Shown piece after piece: positions 34,531 to 47,472 of a stretch of DNA of 64,000 nucleotides. Within the stretch, counting starts at the first letter, position 1. Each line of letters opens with the position of its first letter. This DNA comes from Siphonodentalium dalli. Its lineage: Eukaryota > Mollusca > Scaphopoda > Gadilida > Siphonodentaliidae. The stretch spans positions 206,390,750-206,454,749 of the forward strand of contig CP136069.1 of NCBI GenBank assembly GCA_032622095.1, written 5' to 3'. Position numbers and translations under genes: made by a program. The notes below the pieces were generated by a model that was not told where the DNA came from, did no database searches, and saw nothing but the letters and a program-made list of their open reading frames with translations.

Positions 34531-37047
34531 ATGTACACATGTGCAACACACCCATTACCCCAGTCACTCTATATGTACATAAACACCACACAAATGACAA
34601 CATAGTCACCCACTTTATACACGTACATGTACTAGTACACCTGATCATACAGCCATACTTATACAGCTTATACCACAAATGACGATACAGCCACGAGTCA
34701 CCATGCATGAACACCAGGTATACACCTACACCCGACACATGACCATATAGTCACTATATGTATACATATTCACTACATTCACGATAATACAGTCACTCAT
34801 TGTATACATATTCACATCACCATGGACCATATAGCCACTACATGTATACCTATTCGCCATACCCATGACCATAGAGTCAAACCAGGTATACATATGCACA
34901 TCACCAATGGTGAGCCCTTCCAGATATACCAATATCCGCACATACGACCACTCATAAGTTCCATACTTGCCATACTCATACACGCCATCCATGATAATAA
35001 ATCTACTCCCCATACACCACCAATGATAACACATCCACAACATATATAAATATACGTCCCACCGTTACCAACAGGGCACTCCCTATATACCCACACATCA
35101 TTCATGACCATACAATAACTCCCTGTATTATCTATTACCTATTATCCTCATCTATGATCATCGAGTAACTCACTGGCTGCCATCTTGGCTTCCACCCTGT
35201 ATCCAGTTGATAAATTTTTATCATATTGGGCCAGAATACCCACATATCATGGTTCAGCTCAGTTCCGTCTCAAAGTTCTGCCCATTTCCTTTCAATAATA
35301 TGGCCAGAATCACAAAAGAGGTTCTCCGCAAAATTCCATACTGCAACTTTAATATGAATTTGTCATGCCCCATACGGAACTGGGACAAACATAATAGAAC
35401 GTAGTTGTCAGTTAATTACATTGTAACTAACACGTACAATAACCAAGTGAGTCACAATTTGCCACCTTTTTCGGATAACGCAGAGAATAATGTTCGGATA
35501 TGTTAACTTTTAACTTTTTACAAATTTGGTTGCCATTTTGGAAGCCACCTTGAGCAATTTAGTCTACAAACACCGTAGTGTGACACATTTAAGATAGACC
35601 AAAACAATAAACACCTTTCAATCCAAAGATAGTTACATTTTACTTGAACAAATGGTCGAACCTGAAAAGTGAATTTTTGCCGATATTTATGTCAAGTTTG
35701 TGAGAGAAAATTCCAATATTTCTGGTGATGTCAGTGGTGACAATAGTAAAAATGATTCATGGTGCATCAGACATGTTAGTATGCAATGTATAGAAAACAG
35801 ATTAGCCAATAATTGTGTACATCAACCACAACTTGTAAGCGGTTGCAGGACACCCTGGGGCAATATTTACCATTTTCCATATTTTGGCGGCCATTTTCGC
35901 AGCCATTTTGAGCCAAGGTAAGATTTATGGTTCCAGATATTTGGAATATTCATAGGTAATGATATGCCTCACTTACATTACAATGTTCTTTTCATTTCTT
36001 GTTGAAATATGACTAGAATCCCAATTGTGATTTTTTGTAAAATTTTGTAATGCGTTCTGTAAAATCGAATTTTTGAGGGATCGGAAGGGGTTAGGACCCC
36101 AATAATTGCATATTTAATTGCTCCAATGATCAGTTAATATACAAAACACAATATAAAGTTACATTACTCAACCAGTTCCAAACAGCATGAATTGATCTAG
36201 AAGATATTTGTGAAAAAATGTCATATTTTCAACTTCCGACGGCCATTTTGGCGGCCATCTTGGATGGTGAGTTTCAATTTTGGCCCAAAAAAGTGTCATT
36301 ATGTCTTAGCTTCACGAAAATATATACATTGGTATACATTTTACTAGATTTTCCCGCTATAATTTTCATAAAACTGGCTCACTTATAGTTCTAGAAAATG
36401 AATCGGTTGTGGGGGGGGGGGGGGTAAAAGTCTCGTTCTTATCAGAAAACGACATGAATATATATTTCTTAAGTTGATCGTATCGATTTAGGGATGTATT
36501 GGTTGTAATAGTGCAACGTTCCAGGGGTGTGTGCAGATACACACACGTTGGACGAATGCAATGATGTAAATAAAAGTGATTTTTTTACGTTTTGAGTGGT
36601 GACCCGATGACCCCCTTCTTATCTTAAAACCCCAGGAAAAGTTGCTTCTTAAGTTGTGTTTTTATAATTAGTATATATCAAAGTACTTTGAGACCAAAAA
36701 TCATGGATGTACGCGAAAGTGTAAAAAAAAAGTGAAAAATCACGTTTTGGGGTTCAGCATGGGACCGCCTTTCTTATCTGAAAACCCCAGGAAAATCCCT
36801 TTCTTAAGTTGTGTTTTCTTAATCAGTACACTTAGGAGTATCATCAAACCAAAATTCATCGATGTACGCGGAAGTGTAAATAGAAGTGATTTTTGGCACT
36901 TTTTGGGGTTCAGCGGCCCCTAAACCCCAGAAATGCGCAACTTAAGAAATCGGTTTTTCAGAATGTTCCATTATTGGTACCAACTATAGGGGGTCAAACC
37001 TTTTGTACGCAAAAGTGTAAATGGAACATATGCGGGCTCCCTAACTA

Positions 37048-40000
37048 TATCCAGGATATACCCGGCTATTATGCTTACATGTGTATGCGTTACGGGCGTC
37101 TCTATTATATGGAAATTAAGGGAGGAGAAATGACGCTTCATTCGTGCAGGTAATAGATGCGTACACCACAAATAACAAATCGAGTACATGAGACATATTG
37201 CGATTAATGACCGTTTCATACATAACATCGAGATGTTGGGCTATCATGCAGGTACATGTTTTATGGGCTAAACGTTGGAATCTCGATCATGAATCCCACG
37301 TAGCTATTGATTGTATGATGCTGCAATACTCGTGTTCATATTAAAGGCACATTCCTCATTCGAACCCCAACGCTATAGCTATATTTGCGAATGTTGGAAC
37401 TAACCCGTTGTAAACTCGATGAAAACTCGAACCTAACATGGGAGTGCGGTGCAAGTAGAAGTTACTGGAACGGGGTGCATTTAGAAAATATAGGTGAACA
37501 CCCCTAACAGGGACCCTCTAGCCACGTCACTGCTAACTCGTGATTTACACTGATATAATGTTTCCATTCGTTGTACAGTTCCGGGCCTATAATGTCGAAT
37601 GACACATAATAGGCTATACTATTAATATCACATTAGAACATAAAACACAAACAAACTTACACGTTTTCACCCTTGTGCGTGAATCCCACACCCTAAATAT
37701 GATCCATGTGCCGGCCTGTCCGAATGATAATTTCAAGCAGAAACGGTCAAAATGTCAAGCATATCATTCGCATCTTTGACAGCACAACTCTGGTTTGGCG
37801 ACATCTCATCGCAGGATCGATCTGCGGCTTTGATACTCGAAATTATGGTGGGTACCCACACTTGGACGCAGATAGTATTTTTTGCGAACCGCTCTGCATG
37901 CTAGACAATGTTATGGTTAATTAAACATATATGTTTCTATTGATACACGCATTATCCGCCATCTAAGACTGATCATTATGTTTCAAACGAACTACCTGAC
38001 GTCAAAAAGTGTCTACTATTTATGATAAAATCGAATATGAGTCGGAATTTCTAAATTTATCGGGGTGAGAGCAAGCTATGGTCGCTATCACATTGAGGGA
38101 ACTTTCCGCTTTGCGAAATTATGTATTGAATAGTAGATATCACCATTTAACTGGGAGATATATAACTTCGTCTGAGGGAAGATATGTTCATTTATCAAAA
38201 CCGCATGGTCTGGTTTGGCGACACCCTCGGGTTTACAGCACCTAGCTACGTGAATTCAAAACTGACAAAAATATTTTGGCGGTTTCAGTTCTTAGTCGTT
38301 TCTGAAGACACGTGTGTATGTTATACATGATCACGGCGGATTTATATCAGGTATACCCTAACTGCATCATCATTCTGTTGCGATGATGGAAGTGTATATG
38401 CTCCAAATAATTGTTATAATATGGAAATAGCTACGGAGTGGACACCAATGAAATGTGAACTCGAAAGCAGAAAACAAGAACCGCGAATGCAGCTGACTTC
38501 AGAAAAAATCAACACTCGTCTGCAGTTATGATGTCAGATGATATAACTAACTCGACTGGTTGGTCACGGTGTCACTCTATTATGGGGACGTGTTTTCGTG
38601 TGCATGCAACCTACAAGCAATTTAACATCGTCGAGGTTATAATGATTGTTGACATATTTTATTATAAATCCCAAATGAAGATGAATATGTATACATAATT
38701 GTTCATAAGTGAGATATATACAGTATGATGAACAATAATTGAGGACGGGGTCACAAGTTATAGCAACCACCAAGGGTGATTATACCTAAGGCAAGTGAAT
38801 GACGTCATATATTTTGTTCTATATCCATCAGTGATTTTTTAGATCGCGGGTATGGATTTTGAAGAAATTATCACGTGACTTCCGGTTAGCAACAGTGTGG
38901 ATTGCAAAAAAAACGCGGAATTGGGAATGAAGCATCGCGATGAAAATGAAAGTAACTAATTCACAACTTACGAAGAATTCACATGTGATTTTGGTCTATT
39001 AATTTCAATTAGACAAATTTCTTTAGTTAGCATAATGAAAACGAAAAATGAAGACGTCATGACACGGTTTCTGGCGTCATTTTGGGTTTGTGAGCCAGAA
39101 TCCATACAAGATTGCACGACACGTCTTGTCAAATTGGCATGTCATCTCCTTCGTGATCACTGCGTGATTTGCGCTATGTTGCCGATAAAAGTTAAATTTG
39201 AGGCACAGCATGTTCCACGTACGATTCATATTATCAAATTAGAAAAGCCCATCTCACCTAATTGATGACCAACTTAACAAAAGAGGGTCAAAACTGAGGT
39301 ATAAGTGAAAAGATTATACAAAATAATCAAAGGGATATGTCACGACTGCAACAACTCGAATTCTAATATAATGATATAATAGTTATAGGTTGGTTCGGAG
39401 GTAAGAGAAATGGAATCAGAGAAAAAATGTTGTGTGCGGGTGTAATGGTTAGTTGTTGATATCATGTTGGTTCAGTTGCATTGATTCAATCTATTTCATA
39501 GTTGCCGAAACGTTTCTATGATATGATATAGTCTTGAACAGCTGGATATAACATAGCATTTATTTCATCGGGATAACTATAAAATCTATTATTACCCATC
39601 CCTTAACTAACACTCTTTCTGATTGGGCAAAAGTCACCACGTGATAATCCGGGAAAAAGTCATATTGGACTCCCGAAAATTTCACCGATTCATACTCTGA
39701 TGGTTTCACTTCCGCGTTGAGATTTTTGTTTTCACTTCCGTGTTTACTGTTCCAATTCATGCTTTATGATTTATATTGATTACGCCGTGCTCATACCACC
39801 GATATAAACTTACCTCAAAATGTTAACCCAGTCCAAGATGCTTTATTGAAACTTCAGTATTATCTTCTTTCCTCAATGATTCACTACGTGATGATAGTAT
39901 ACGAAATATAATATTAAACAGTTAACGAGAACATTGAGTTACAGACAGCTACAACGAGTGATATTTAAACACCACAGACAGCTCTGCAGCTGCAACGAGT

Positions 40001-40170
40001 GATATTTAAATGCAGCCAGATAACCAGACAACCGTGAAGGCTAACACATTGCACAATATGCTACCAGTACAAGCAACAGGACATATGCACTGCCCATTAT
40101 TGGATTGCATATATTGAAATTAAACGTCCTGGTCAAACTATTCGGCTACAGCGTGGGTGATGGGATTCAC
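37048..40170. other. 3.1-kb stretch without recognisable elements
   Basis: Short frames only (for example 39035-39265 plus, 39560-39760 minus), none with family features. CACGTG-type motifs occur at 38873 (ATCACGTGACTTCCGG) and 39639 (CACCACGTGATAA), and TTCCG motifs occur next to both. A ~42-bp partial duplication (GAGTGATATTTAAA) lies at 39955-40010. It could hold regulatory sequence or small exons that I cannot define. Confidence 0.45.
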
Positions 40171-40288
40171 AAGTGCGCAATTTACCGATTTTGCACAGGG
40201 CGGAAGGTGTAAATCAGATTAAATTGATCTATTTTTATTACGCGCGCCGCGTGTATACTAATGTACACATTCATGTTTTGCCTGGGCG

Positions 40289-41077
40289 CTACAGCCCCGG
40301 TTCCATATTCCCGATTTTCTGTCCCGAATTAGTATATTCGGCACCAATTCGGGACCAGACCAAATCGGCAGCATTCGAGAGAATTCTGGATGAGTTTTAT
40401 TCCAAAAGCCGCCGAACTGATGACAAAATTTTATCGTCCAGAACATTGCCGAGTATTCCAGAATGCTTCCGAATTTCTTCCCGAATGATAAAGATTTATC
40501 CCGAACTGATACCGAAATTTCGTGCGAGTAGCTGCCGAATTGCCCAGATTACCACCGACTTGTTGCCGAATACCCCGAATCAATGCCGAACTGGTACCGA
40601 ATTGATGCCGAATAAATACCGAATTGGTAATCAATTGCTGCCGAACGTCCCGAATCGATGCCGAATTTTGCAGATACACCGGATCTCAGTATAAAAGCAG
40701 CCACACATGGCGAATTCGGGAATAAGCTACCGAATACTGCCGACTACTCCAGAATATCCACCCGAATATTGCCGAATACTACCGAATACTGCCGACTACT
40801 CCCGAATAGGTGCCGAATTGCTCCCGATGATTGACAAATCGGGAGCGATTCGGCTTGGTTCCCGATAGTTTTGAACATTTCAAAACTGTCGGGAGCGGGC
40901 CCAGAATCGTCCCGAATCGACCCCGATAGCACCGATATCCCCGATCATGTTCGGGGGTAAAAATTCACTGTACCGACTCGTCCCGAACTTACTCCACGAT
41001 TTTTGCAAAATTATGATTCGGGAGTCATTCGGGAACATTCGGGGTGGAAAATCGGGGATATGGAACCGGGGCTTACC
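40289..41077. mobile_element. Small foldback/MITE-like element built of CCGAAT repeats
   Basis: The left end GCCCCGGTTCCATATTCCCG and the inverse of the right end (41053-41077) match for about 28 bp with one or two differences. Between them, the motif CCGAAT or TCCCGAAT recurs dozens of times: in plus orientation in the left two-thirds, and as ATTCGG and GATTCGGGA towards the right. It runs through a 173-residue frame (40173-40694) that is repeat-derived. No exact target duplication is visible. Confidence 0.7.
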
Positions 41078-41226
41078 ATAGCGCATGTGGGTTATATTTA
41101 TAGAATGTTTTATTGTGACACATTAAAAGTTTACATTATGTGATTAATGTTGATTTTTGGTTTGTGATAAGCTATGCCAATTACAATTAACAGAAATGAA
41201 AAAAGATTATAATTACAATCATGGGT

Positions 41227-41234
41227 ATATAATA
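41227..41234. repeat. Target-site duplication of element A, left copy
   Basis: ATATAATA, repeated exactly at 50475-50482 beyond the right end of element A. Confidence 0.85.
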
Positions 41235-41460
41235 GGGACATGACAATCTGCGGGATGGGATGGGATATGGGACAAAACGACAATCTGCGGGACAGAATTT
41301 CAAATTGCGTGGGACGGCCGATATCTCGAGGAATACAGGGCGTTGGGGGCTCATTTTGGTGTCTAACAAAAGGCCCACATTCACCCTATCCAAACATATT
41401 AACCCCGCCACTGACCGGACAAGTTGCATTATTTGATCGACAACTGACCTAACATGGGGT

Positions 41461-41660
41461 GGAATTTGGATAGCATGACAATCTGCGGGACAGGATTTTC
41501 AAATTGCGTGGGACGGCCGATAGCTCGAGGAATACAGCGCATAGAGGGCTACTTTTGGTGTCTAACGAAAGGTCCACATTCGCCCTATCCACACATATTA
41601 ACCCGCCACTGATCGGACACAGGAAGTTACATTATCCGGTCGACAACTGACCTAACATAA
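41461..41660. repeat. Duplicated terminal segment in the left arm of element A
   Basis: This repeats 41270-41455 ('gacaatctgcgggac', 'aaattgcgtgggacggccgat', 'acatattaaccc.gccactga') with several differences. The right arm has only one copy, so the duplication followed the formation of the inverted repeat. Confidence 0.8.
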
Positions 41661-41822
41661 AATGCCACAAACACGAAAAACTGCGTTCGACATTAATGTT
41701 TAGAATTTAGATTTCTCGATGAATGCACTAGCAAACAACAAGTTTTAGGTATCAAATAACGCAGTGGAATACTGTGCATTCGTTTTTAGCTACAATATGG
41801 CTGTTATAGTGCGAATATTGTA

Positions 41823-42125
41823 ATGGCGAACACGCAAACACGCTCCGATAAAACAGTTAAAAATAGACTCGATGTTTACAATTACAGTATCGATTTCAGC
41901 CGGTATATTCAATATAATGGGGCGTATAGTATATCAAAATGTAGAATTAGACACAGGGAATGTATTTTTTTCCAAATGGGTCCACCAAGCGGTGAAATTG
42001 TTGCAGAAATTCGCTCCAAGATATTCGCACTTATTTTTATTTCAGTTGTGACTAAAAGCCCAGATGCCGGAGCCCAGCGACTAAAAGCCAAGTTAAAAAA
42101 TAGATCAACTGGTTTGAACGAATGA
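41823..42125 (+). CDS. Short frame conserved in both arms of element A (left), doubtful
   Basis: A 100-residue frame beginning MANTQTRSDKTVKNRLDVYN and containing GEIVAEIRSKIFALIFISVV. Its counterpart in the right arm (49785-50084, minus) begins MANTQTRADKTAKNRLDVYN and keeps the frame for most of its length. The two differ by many amino-acid changes and a local shift around 'FQMGPPS/FKWVPPG', so I see no clear constraint. No family recognised. It may be a relic of an exon captured when the element formed. Confidence 0.2.
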   Translation: MANTQTRSDKTVKNRLDVYNYSIDFSRYIQYNGAYSISKCRIRHRECIFFQMGPPSGEIVAEIRSKIFALIFISVVTKSPDAGAQRLKAKLKNRSTGLNE

Positions 42126-42219
42126 ATATGTCAACGGTAAGACTATTCAAAAGAATATTCAAATCAAATAGTGTTTATAGACTTAAAAACTTATGTGTCC
42201 GCCATTCATATATGCGGTG

Positions 42220-42385
42220 AAGTTCTCATATTATCTCCCAGTAATACGCGGGGGAGGTTCTCATATGAACATATTATCTGCCGGTCATACACGTTGGAGG
42301 TTCATATTATCCGCCGGTCATACGCGAGGGAAGTTTTCTTATTATCCTCCAGTCATACGCGGGGGAGGTTCTGATATGAACATAT
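42220..42385. repeat. ~35-bp satellite of element A, left fragment
   Basis: Units such as 'catattatccgccggtcatacgcgagggaggttct', some with an extra 'catatgaa'. Cut off by element B at 42386. Confidence 0.9.
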
Positions 42386-45300
42386 TAGTCCGGGAGCTAA
42401 TAGGGGTACCCTTGCACCCCCCCTGGGACTTAACTTCACCCCACTCATTTTGTTCCTTATTATGTCCTTCAACTTTTAAGCAATGTTAACTAGAAAAAAA
42501 AGTGTAGACTCCAGACAAGATGGCGTCCATCATGGCCGCCGTTTTTCAGACCAGACCCTAGGTCAGTTTTATGCAAATTATAGCGGGAAAATCTTGTAAA
42601 ATGTATACAAATGTATATATTTTCGTGAAGCTAAGACATAATGACACTTTATTGGGCCAAAATTGAAACTCACCATCCAAGATGGCCGCCAAAATGGCCA
42701 CCGGAAGTTGAAAATATGACATTATTTCACAAATATGTTCTAGATCAATTCATGCTGGTTGAGTAATATGACTTTATTTAGTGTTGTGTATATTAACTGA
42801 TCATTGGAGCAATTAAATGTGCAACTAATGGGGTCCTAGCCCCTTCTGATCCCTCAAAAATTCGATTTTACAGAACGCGGTACAAAATTTTACAAAAAAT
42901 CACAATTGGGATTCTAGTCATATTTCAAAAAGAAATGAAAAGAACATTGTAATGTAAGTGATGCATATCATTACCTATGAATATTCTAACTCTCTGGAAC
43001 CAAAAATCTTACCTTGGCTCATATTGGCTGCGAAAATGGCCGCCAAAATATGGAAAATGGTAAATATTGCCCCAGGGTGTCCTGCAATCGCTTACAAGTT
43101 GTGGTTGATGTATACAATTGGCTAATCTGTATTCTATACATTGCATACTAACATCTCTGATGCACCATGGATCATTTTTACTATTGTCACCACTGACATC
43201 AACAGAAATATGGGATTTTTCTCTCACAAACTTGACATAAATATCGGCAAAAATTAACTTTTCAGGGTTCGACCATTTGTTCAAGTAAAATGCAACTATC
43301 TTTGGTATCAAAGGTGTTTATTGTTTTGGTCTATCTTAAGTGGGTCACACGGTGGTGTTTAAAGACTAAAATGCTCAAGATGGCTTCCAAAATGGCAACC
43401 AAATTTGTAAAAAGTTAAAAGTTAACATATCCCGAACATTATTCTCTGCGTTATCCGAAAAAGATAGCAAATTGTGACTCACTTGGTTATTTTACGTATC
43501 ATTTAATTAACTGACAAATACGTTCTATTATATTTGTCCCAGTTCCGTATGGGGCATGACAAATTCATTTTAAAGTTGCAGTATGGAATTTTGCAGAGAA
43601 CCTATTTTGTGATTCTGGCCATATTATTGAAAGGAAATGGGCAGAACTTTGAGACGGAACTGAGATGAACCATCATGATATGTGGGTATTCAGGCCCACT
43701 ATGATACAAATTTATCAACTGGATACAGGGTGGAAGCCAAGATGGCAGCCACGGAGTTACTCTATGGTCATAGATGAGGGTAATAGGTATACAGGGAGTT
43801 ATTGTATGGTCATGAATGATGTGTGGGTATATAGGGAGTCCCCTGTTGGTGACGGTGGGACATATATTTATATATGTTGTGGATGTGTTATCATTGGTGG
43901 TGTATGGGGAGTAGATGTATGATCATGGATGGCGTGTATATAACTTATGAGTGGCAAGTATGGAACTTATGAGTGGTCGTATGTGCGGTTATTGGTATAT
44001 ATGGAAGGGCTCACCATTGGTATTGTGCATATGTATACCTGGATTGACTCTATGGGCATGTGTATGGCGAATATGTATACATGTAGTGGATGTATGGTGC
44101 ATGGTGAGGTGAATATGTCTACAATGAGTGACTATATGATCGTGAATGTATTGAATATGTATACATAGAGTGACTTTTTGGTCATGTGTCGGGTGTAGGT
44201 GTATACCTGGTGTTCATGCATGGTGACTCGTGGCTGTATCGTCATTTGTGGTATGTACGGGTATAAAGAAGTATGGTTGCATGATCAGGTGTACGTGTAT
44301 AAAGTGGATTACTATGTTGGCATTTGTGTGGTGTTTATGTACATATGGAGTGACTTGGGTAATGGGTGGGTTGTACATGTGTATCTTGGGTGGCTATCGC
44401 TTTCCACAATAACTCAAGGGTATGTTAATCAATAGAGAGGTCATGTCAGAGAGTTCTCCATCTTGATGATGTTTATGTAGATGGGGGACGTTAAGCTGTA
44501 TACATGTATACATGTACACCTGACCCATTACCACGGGTAACCATACAGCCATGCGTCACAATGCAGGCACACCGGGTATACTCCTAAACATGACCCATAA
44601 CCATAGAGTCACTCCTTATATACCCATTCATCTCACCATTGGCCATAAGGTCACCCCTTGTATACCTATTATCCAAGCGCATGGTCAAATAGAAATCAAT
44701 ATCTACATCAACACCATAAAGTCATTCCGGTATACATATGCACCTCACCAATGGCCATATAGCCACTCGCTTCATACACATACCCTCACCCATGTCACCT
44801 GGTATACTCCTTCACCTGACCTATGGCCATATAGTCACCCCATGTGTACCTATTCAAAACATTCATACATGATCATGGCCAATCCTTGTATACATATTGA
44901 CCTCAACATTGGCCATGTCACTTCCTGTATCCATATTTGTCACACCATAGCCGAATAGCCACTCAAGATATACTAATACACCCATCCACGTCAGTATAGT
45001 CACTCCATGTTTGCATATGCACCTCATCCATGGCCATATAGCCACTCACTATATACTCATATCCCTCGCACATGACAATAAAGCAAGACGTGTGTATGCT
45101 GGTATAACCTACACATGACCACACCGCCACGAGTCACCAAACAGGAACACCAGGTATACGCTTGACACATGACCATTTAGTCACCCCCTGTATAGATGTT
45201 CATTACATTTGTGACCATACAGTCACTACGTGTATACCTACATGTACCCATCTCACCATTAACAATACAGTCACCACTTGTATACCTATTCGACACACAT

Positions 45301-47472
45301 ATTCATATAACCACTCGATATACATAATCAGCCCACCCTAGACTATAGATTCACTCCAGGTATACATGTAAACCTCACTAATGGCCATTCATCCCTTCCA
45401 GATATACTAAAAACCCGCACACACGACCACTCAAACACTCCATTCTTGCATATACACCTCACACATGACAATTCAGCAATTCACGGCATAATCATACACG
45501 CCATCCATGATAATACAGCTAAGCCTTATACACCCACAAATGATAATACATCCACGAGATATATAAATATACATCCCACCATTACCACACGGAAACTCCC
45601 TATATACCCACACCCTCGATAATGTCCACCCAGCTTACTCCAGGTATTCATATTCAATCATGACCGTACAGTCATTCCGTGTATACCTGTACATATTACC
45701 CGTAACCATAAAATCACTCCCTATTTATCCACACCCCCATCCATGATCATACAGACAACACATGCACATACCACCCATTACCTTACAGTCACTCCATATA
45801 TACATAATCAACACATAGATGACCATGTAGCTATATCCATACACCACACCAATGACCATACATGTACACCGGTTGCACCCGTACTGAATATACACAAGCA
45901 TACACCATAGAGTCACTCCATGCATACCGATTGACCTCACACCTGACCATGACCTCTCCCTGTATACCTAGATGCATCTTACCATAGACAGCACACTAAT
46001 AGCCATATATTCACTCATTGTATACCTACTCACATAAGTCATGACATACAATAATTCCCTGTATACCTATTCATCTCACATATGATCATAGTGTAACTCC
46101 CTGGCTATGATCTTTGCATCCACACTGTATCATGTTGACATTTTATAATAATGGACCAGAATAGCCAAAGATTATGGTCCATCTCAGTTCTGCATCAAAG
46201 TTCTGCCCATTTCCTTTCAATAAATGTGGCCAAAATCACAAAAGAGGTTCTCGGCAAAATTGCATAATTTAAAATGAATTTGTCATGCCCCATACGGAAC
46301 TGAGACAACCAGAATAGAACATGTAGTTGTCAGTTAATTAACTAACATGTATAATAACCAAGTGAGTCACAATATGCTATCTTTTCGGATAATGCAGAGA
46401 ATGTTCGGGATATATGATAAAAATTAACATTCTACAAATTTGGTTGCCATTTTGGAAGCCATCTTGAGCAATTTAGTCTATAAACATCGTAGTGAGACAC
46501 ATTTAAGATAGACCAAAACAATAAACACCTTTCAATCCAAAGATAGTTATATTTTACCTGAAAAAATGGTCCAAACCTGAAAAGTTAATTTTTGCCAATA
46601 TTTATGTCAAGTTTTTGAGAGAAAAGTCCAATATGTTTGACGATGTCAGGGGTGACAATAGTAAGAATTAACCATGTTGCATCAGACATGTTAGTATTCA
46701 ATGTATAGAATGCAGAATAGCCAATTGTATACATCAACCACAAATTGTAAGCGATTGCAGGACACGCTGGTGTAATATTTACCATTTTCCATATTTTGGC
46801 GGCCATATTGGCAGCCATTTTGAGCCAAAGTATGAATTTTGGTTCCAGTGACTTGGAATATTAATAGTTAATGATATGCCTCACTTACATTACAAAGTTC
46901 TGTTCATTTCTTGTTGAAATATGACTAGAATCCCAATTGTGATTTTTTGTGAAATTTTATACCGCATTCTGTAAAATCGAAATTTTGAGGGATTGGAAGG
47001 GGTTAGGACCCCAATAATTGTATATTTCGTTGCTCCAATGATCAGTTAATATACAAAACACAAACTAAAGTTGCATTACTCAACCAGTTCCAAACAGCAT
47101 GAATTGATCTAGAAGATATTTGTGAAAAAATGTTATATTTTCAACTCCCGGTGGCCATTTTGGCGGCCATCTTGGGTGGTGAGTTTCAATTTTGGCCCAA
47201 AAAAGTGTCATTATGTCTCAGCTTCACGAAAATATATACATTTGTATATATTTTACAAGATTTTCCCGCTATAATTTGCATAAAACTGACTTAGGGTCTG
47301 GTCTGAAAAACGGCGGCCATGATGGACGCCATATTGTCTGGAGTCTACACGGCCACTTTTTTTCTTGTTAACATTGCTTAAAAGTTGAAGGACATAATAA
47401 GGAACAAAATGAGTGGGGTGAAGTTAAGTCCCAGGGGGGGGTGCAAGGGTACCCCTATTAGCTCCCGGACTA
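42386..47472. mobile_element. Element B: 5.1-kb giant foldback element nested inside element A
   Basis: The ends TAGTCCGGGAGCTAATAGGG and its inverse match, and the inverted arms extend nearly to the middle (about 44450). Inward from the ends come an outer zone (42400-42560 and 47295-47460) not found in element C, the ~1.2-kb AAGATGGCCGCC zone shared with C (42560-43740 and 46100-47290), and the ~44-bp satellite (43740-44400 and 44500-46090). The flanks are satellite A on both sides, with TAT (or ATATT if the ends are AGTCC) repeated at the junctions. No transposase frame. Confidence 0.9.
43750..46090. repeat. Degenerate ~44-bp satellite in both arms of element B
   Basis: Same family as 32790-35130. 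Plus orientation to about 44400, inverted from about 44500. The right arm is much longer than the left (about 1.6 kb against 0.65 kb), so it expanded, or the left lost units. Confidence 0.8.

Larger units (their letters stand above)
30919..37047. mobile_element. Element C: 6.1-kb giant foldback (palindromic) element
   Basis: The ends TAGTTGGGGAGCCCGC and the inverse of CTAACTA match, and the two halves are inverted copies of each other almost to the middle (about 34480). Each arm has three zones from the outside in: ~115-125-bp units with 'cttttgcgtac' and 'cttaag.aa...cctggggttt' (30930-31540 and 36420-37040); a ~1.2-kb zone with AAGATGGCCGCCAAAATGGC motifs (31590-32760 and 35170-36390); and a degenerate ~44-bp satellite. 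TAT flanks both ends (30916-30918, 37048-37050). Arms carry substitutions and small indels relative to each other. No transposase frame is present. Confidence 0.9.

Noticed and set aside
38860-39660. Two CACGTG-type sites with adjacent TTCCG as a divergent promoter
   Set aside because: Suggestive, but no gene or first exon can be defined on either side, and single motif hits are weak evidence.
40173-40694. A 173-residue protein
   Set aside because: The frame runs through the CCGAAT repeat of a foldback-like element and has repeat-driven composition.
32935-46090. Numerous 60-150-residue frames in the ~44-bp satellite
   Set aside because: They occur on both strands in both elements, with His/Thr/Tyr-rich repeats dictated by the satellite.
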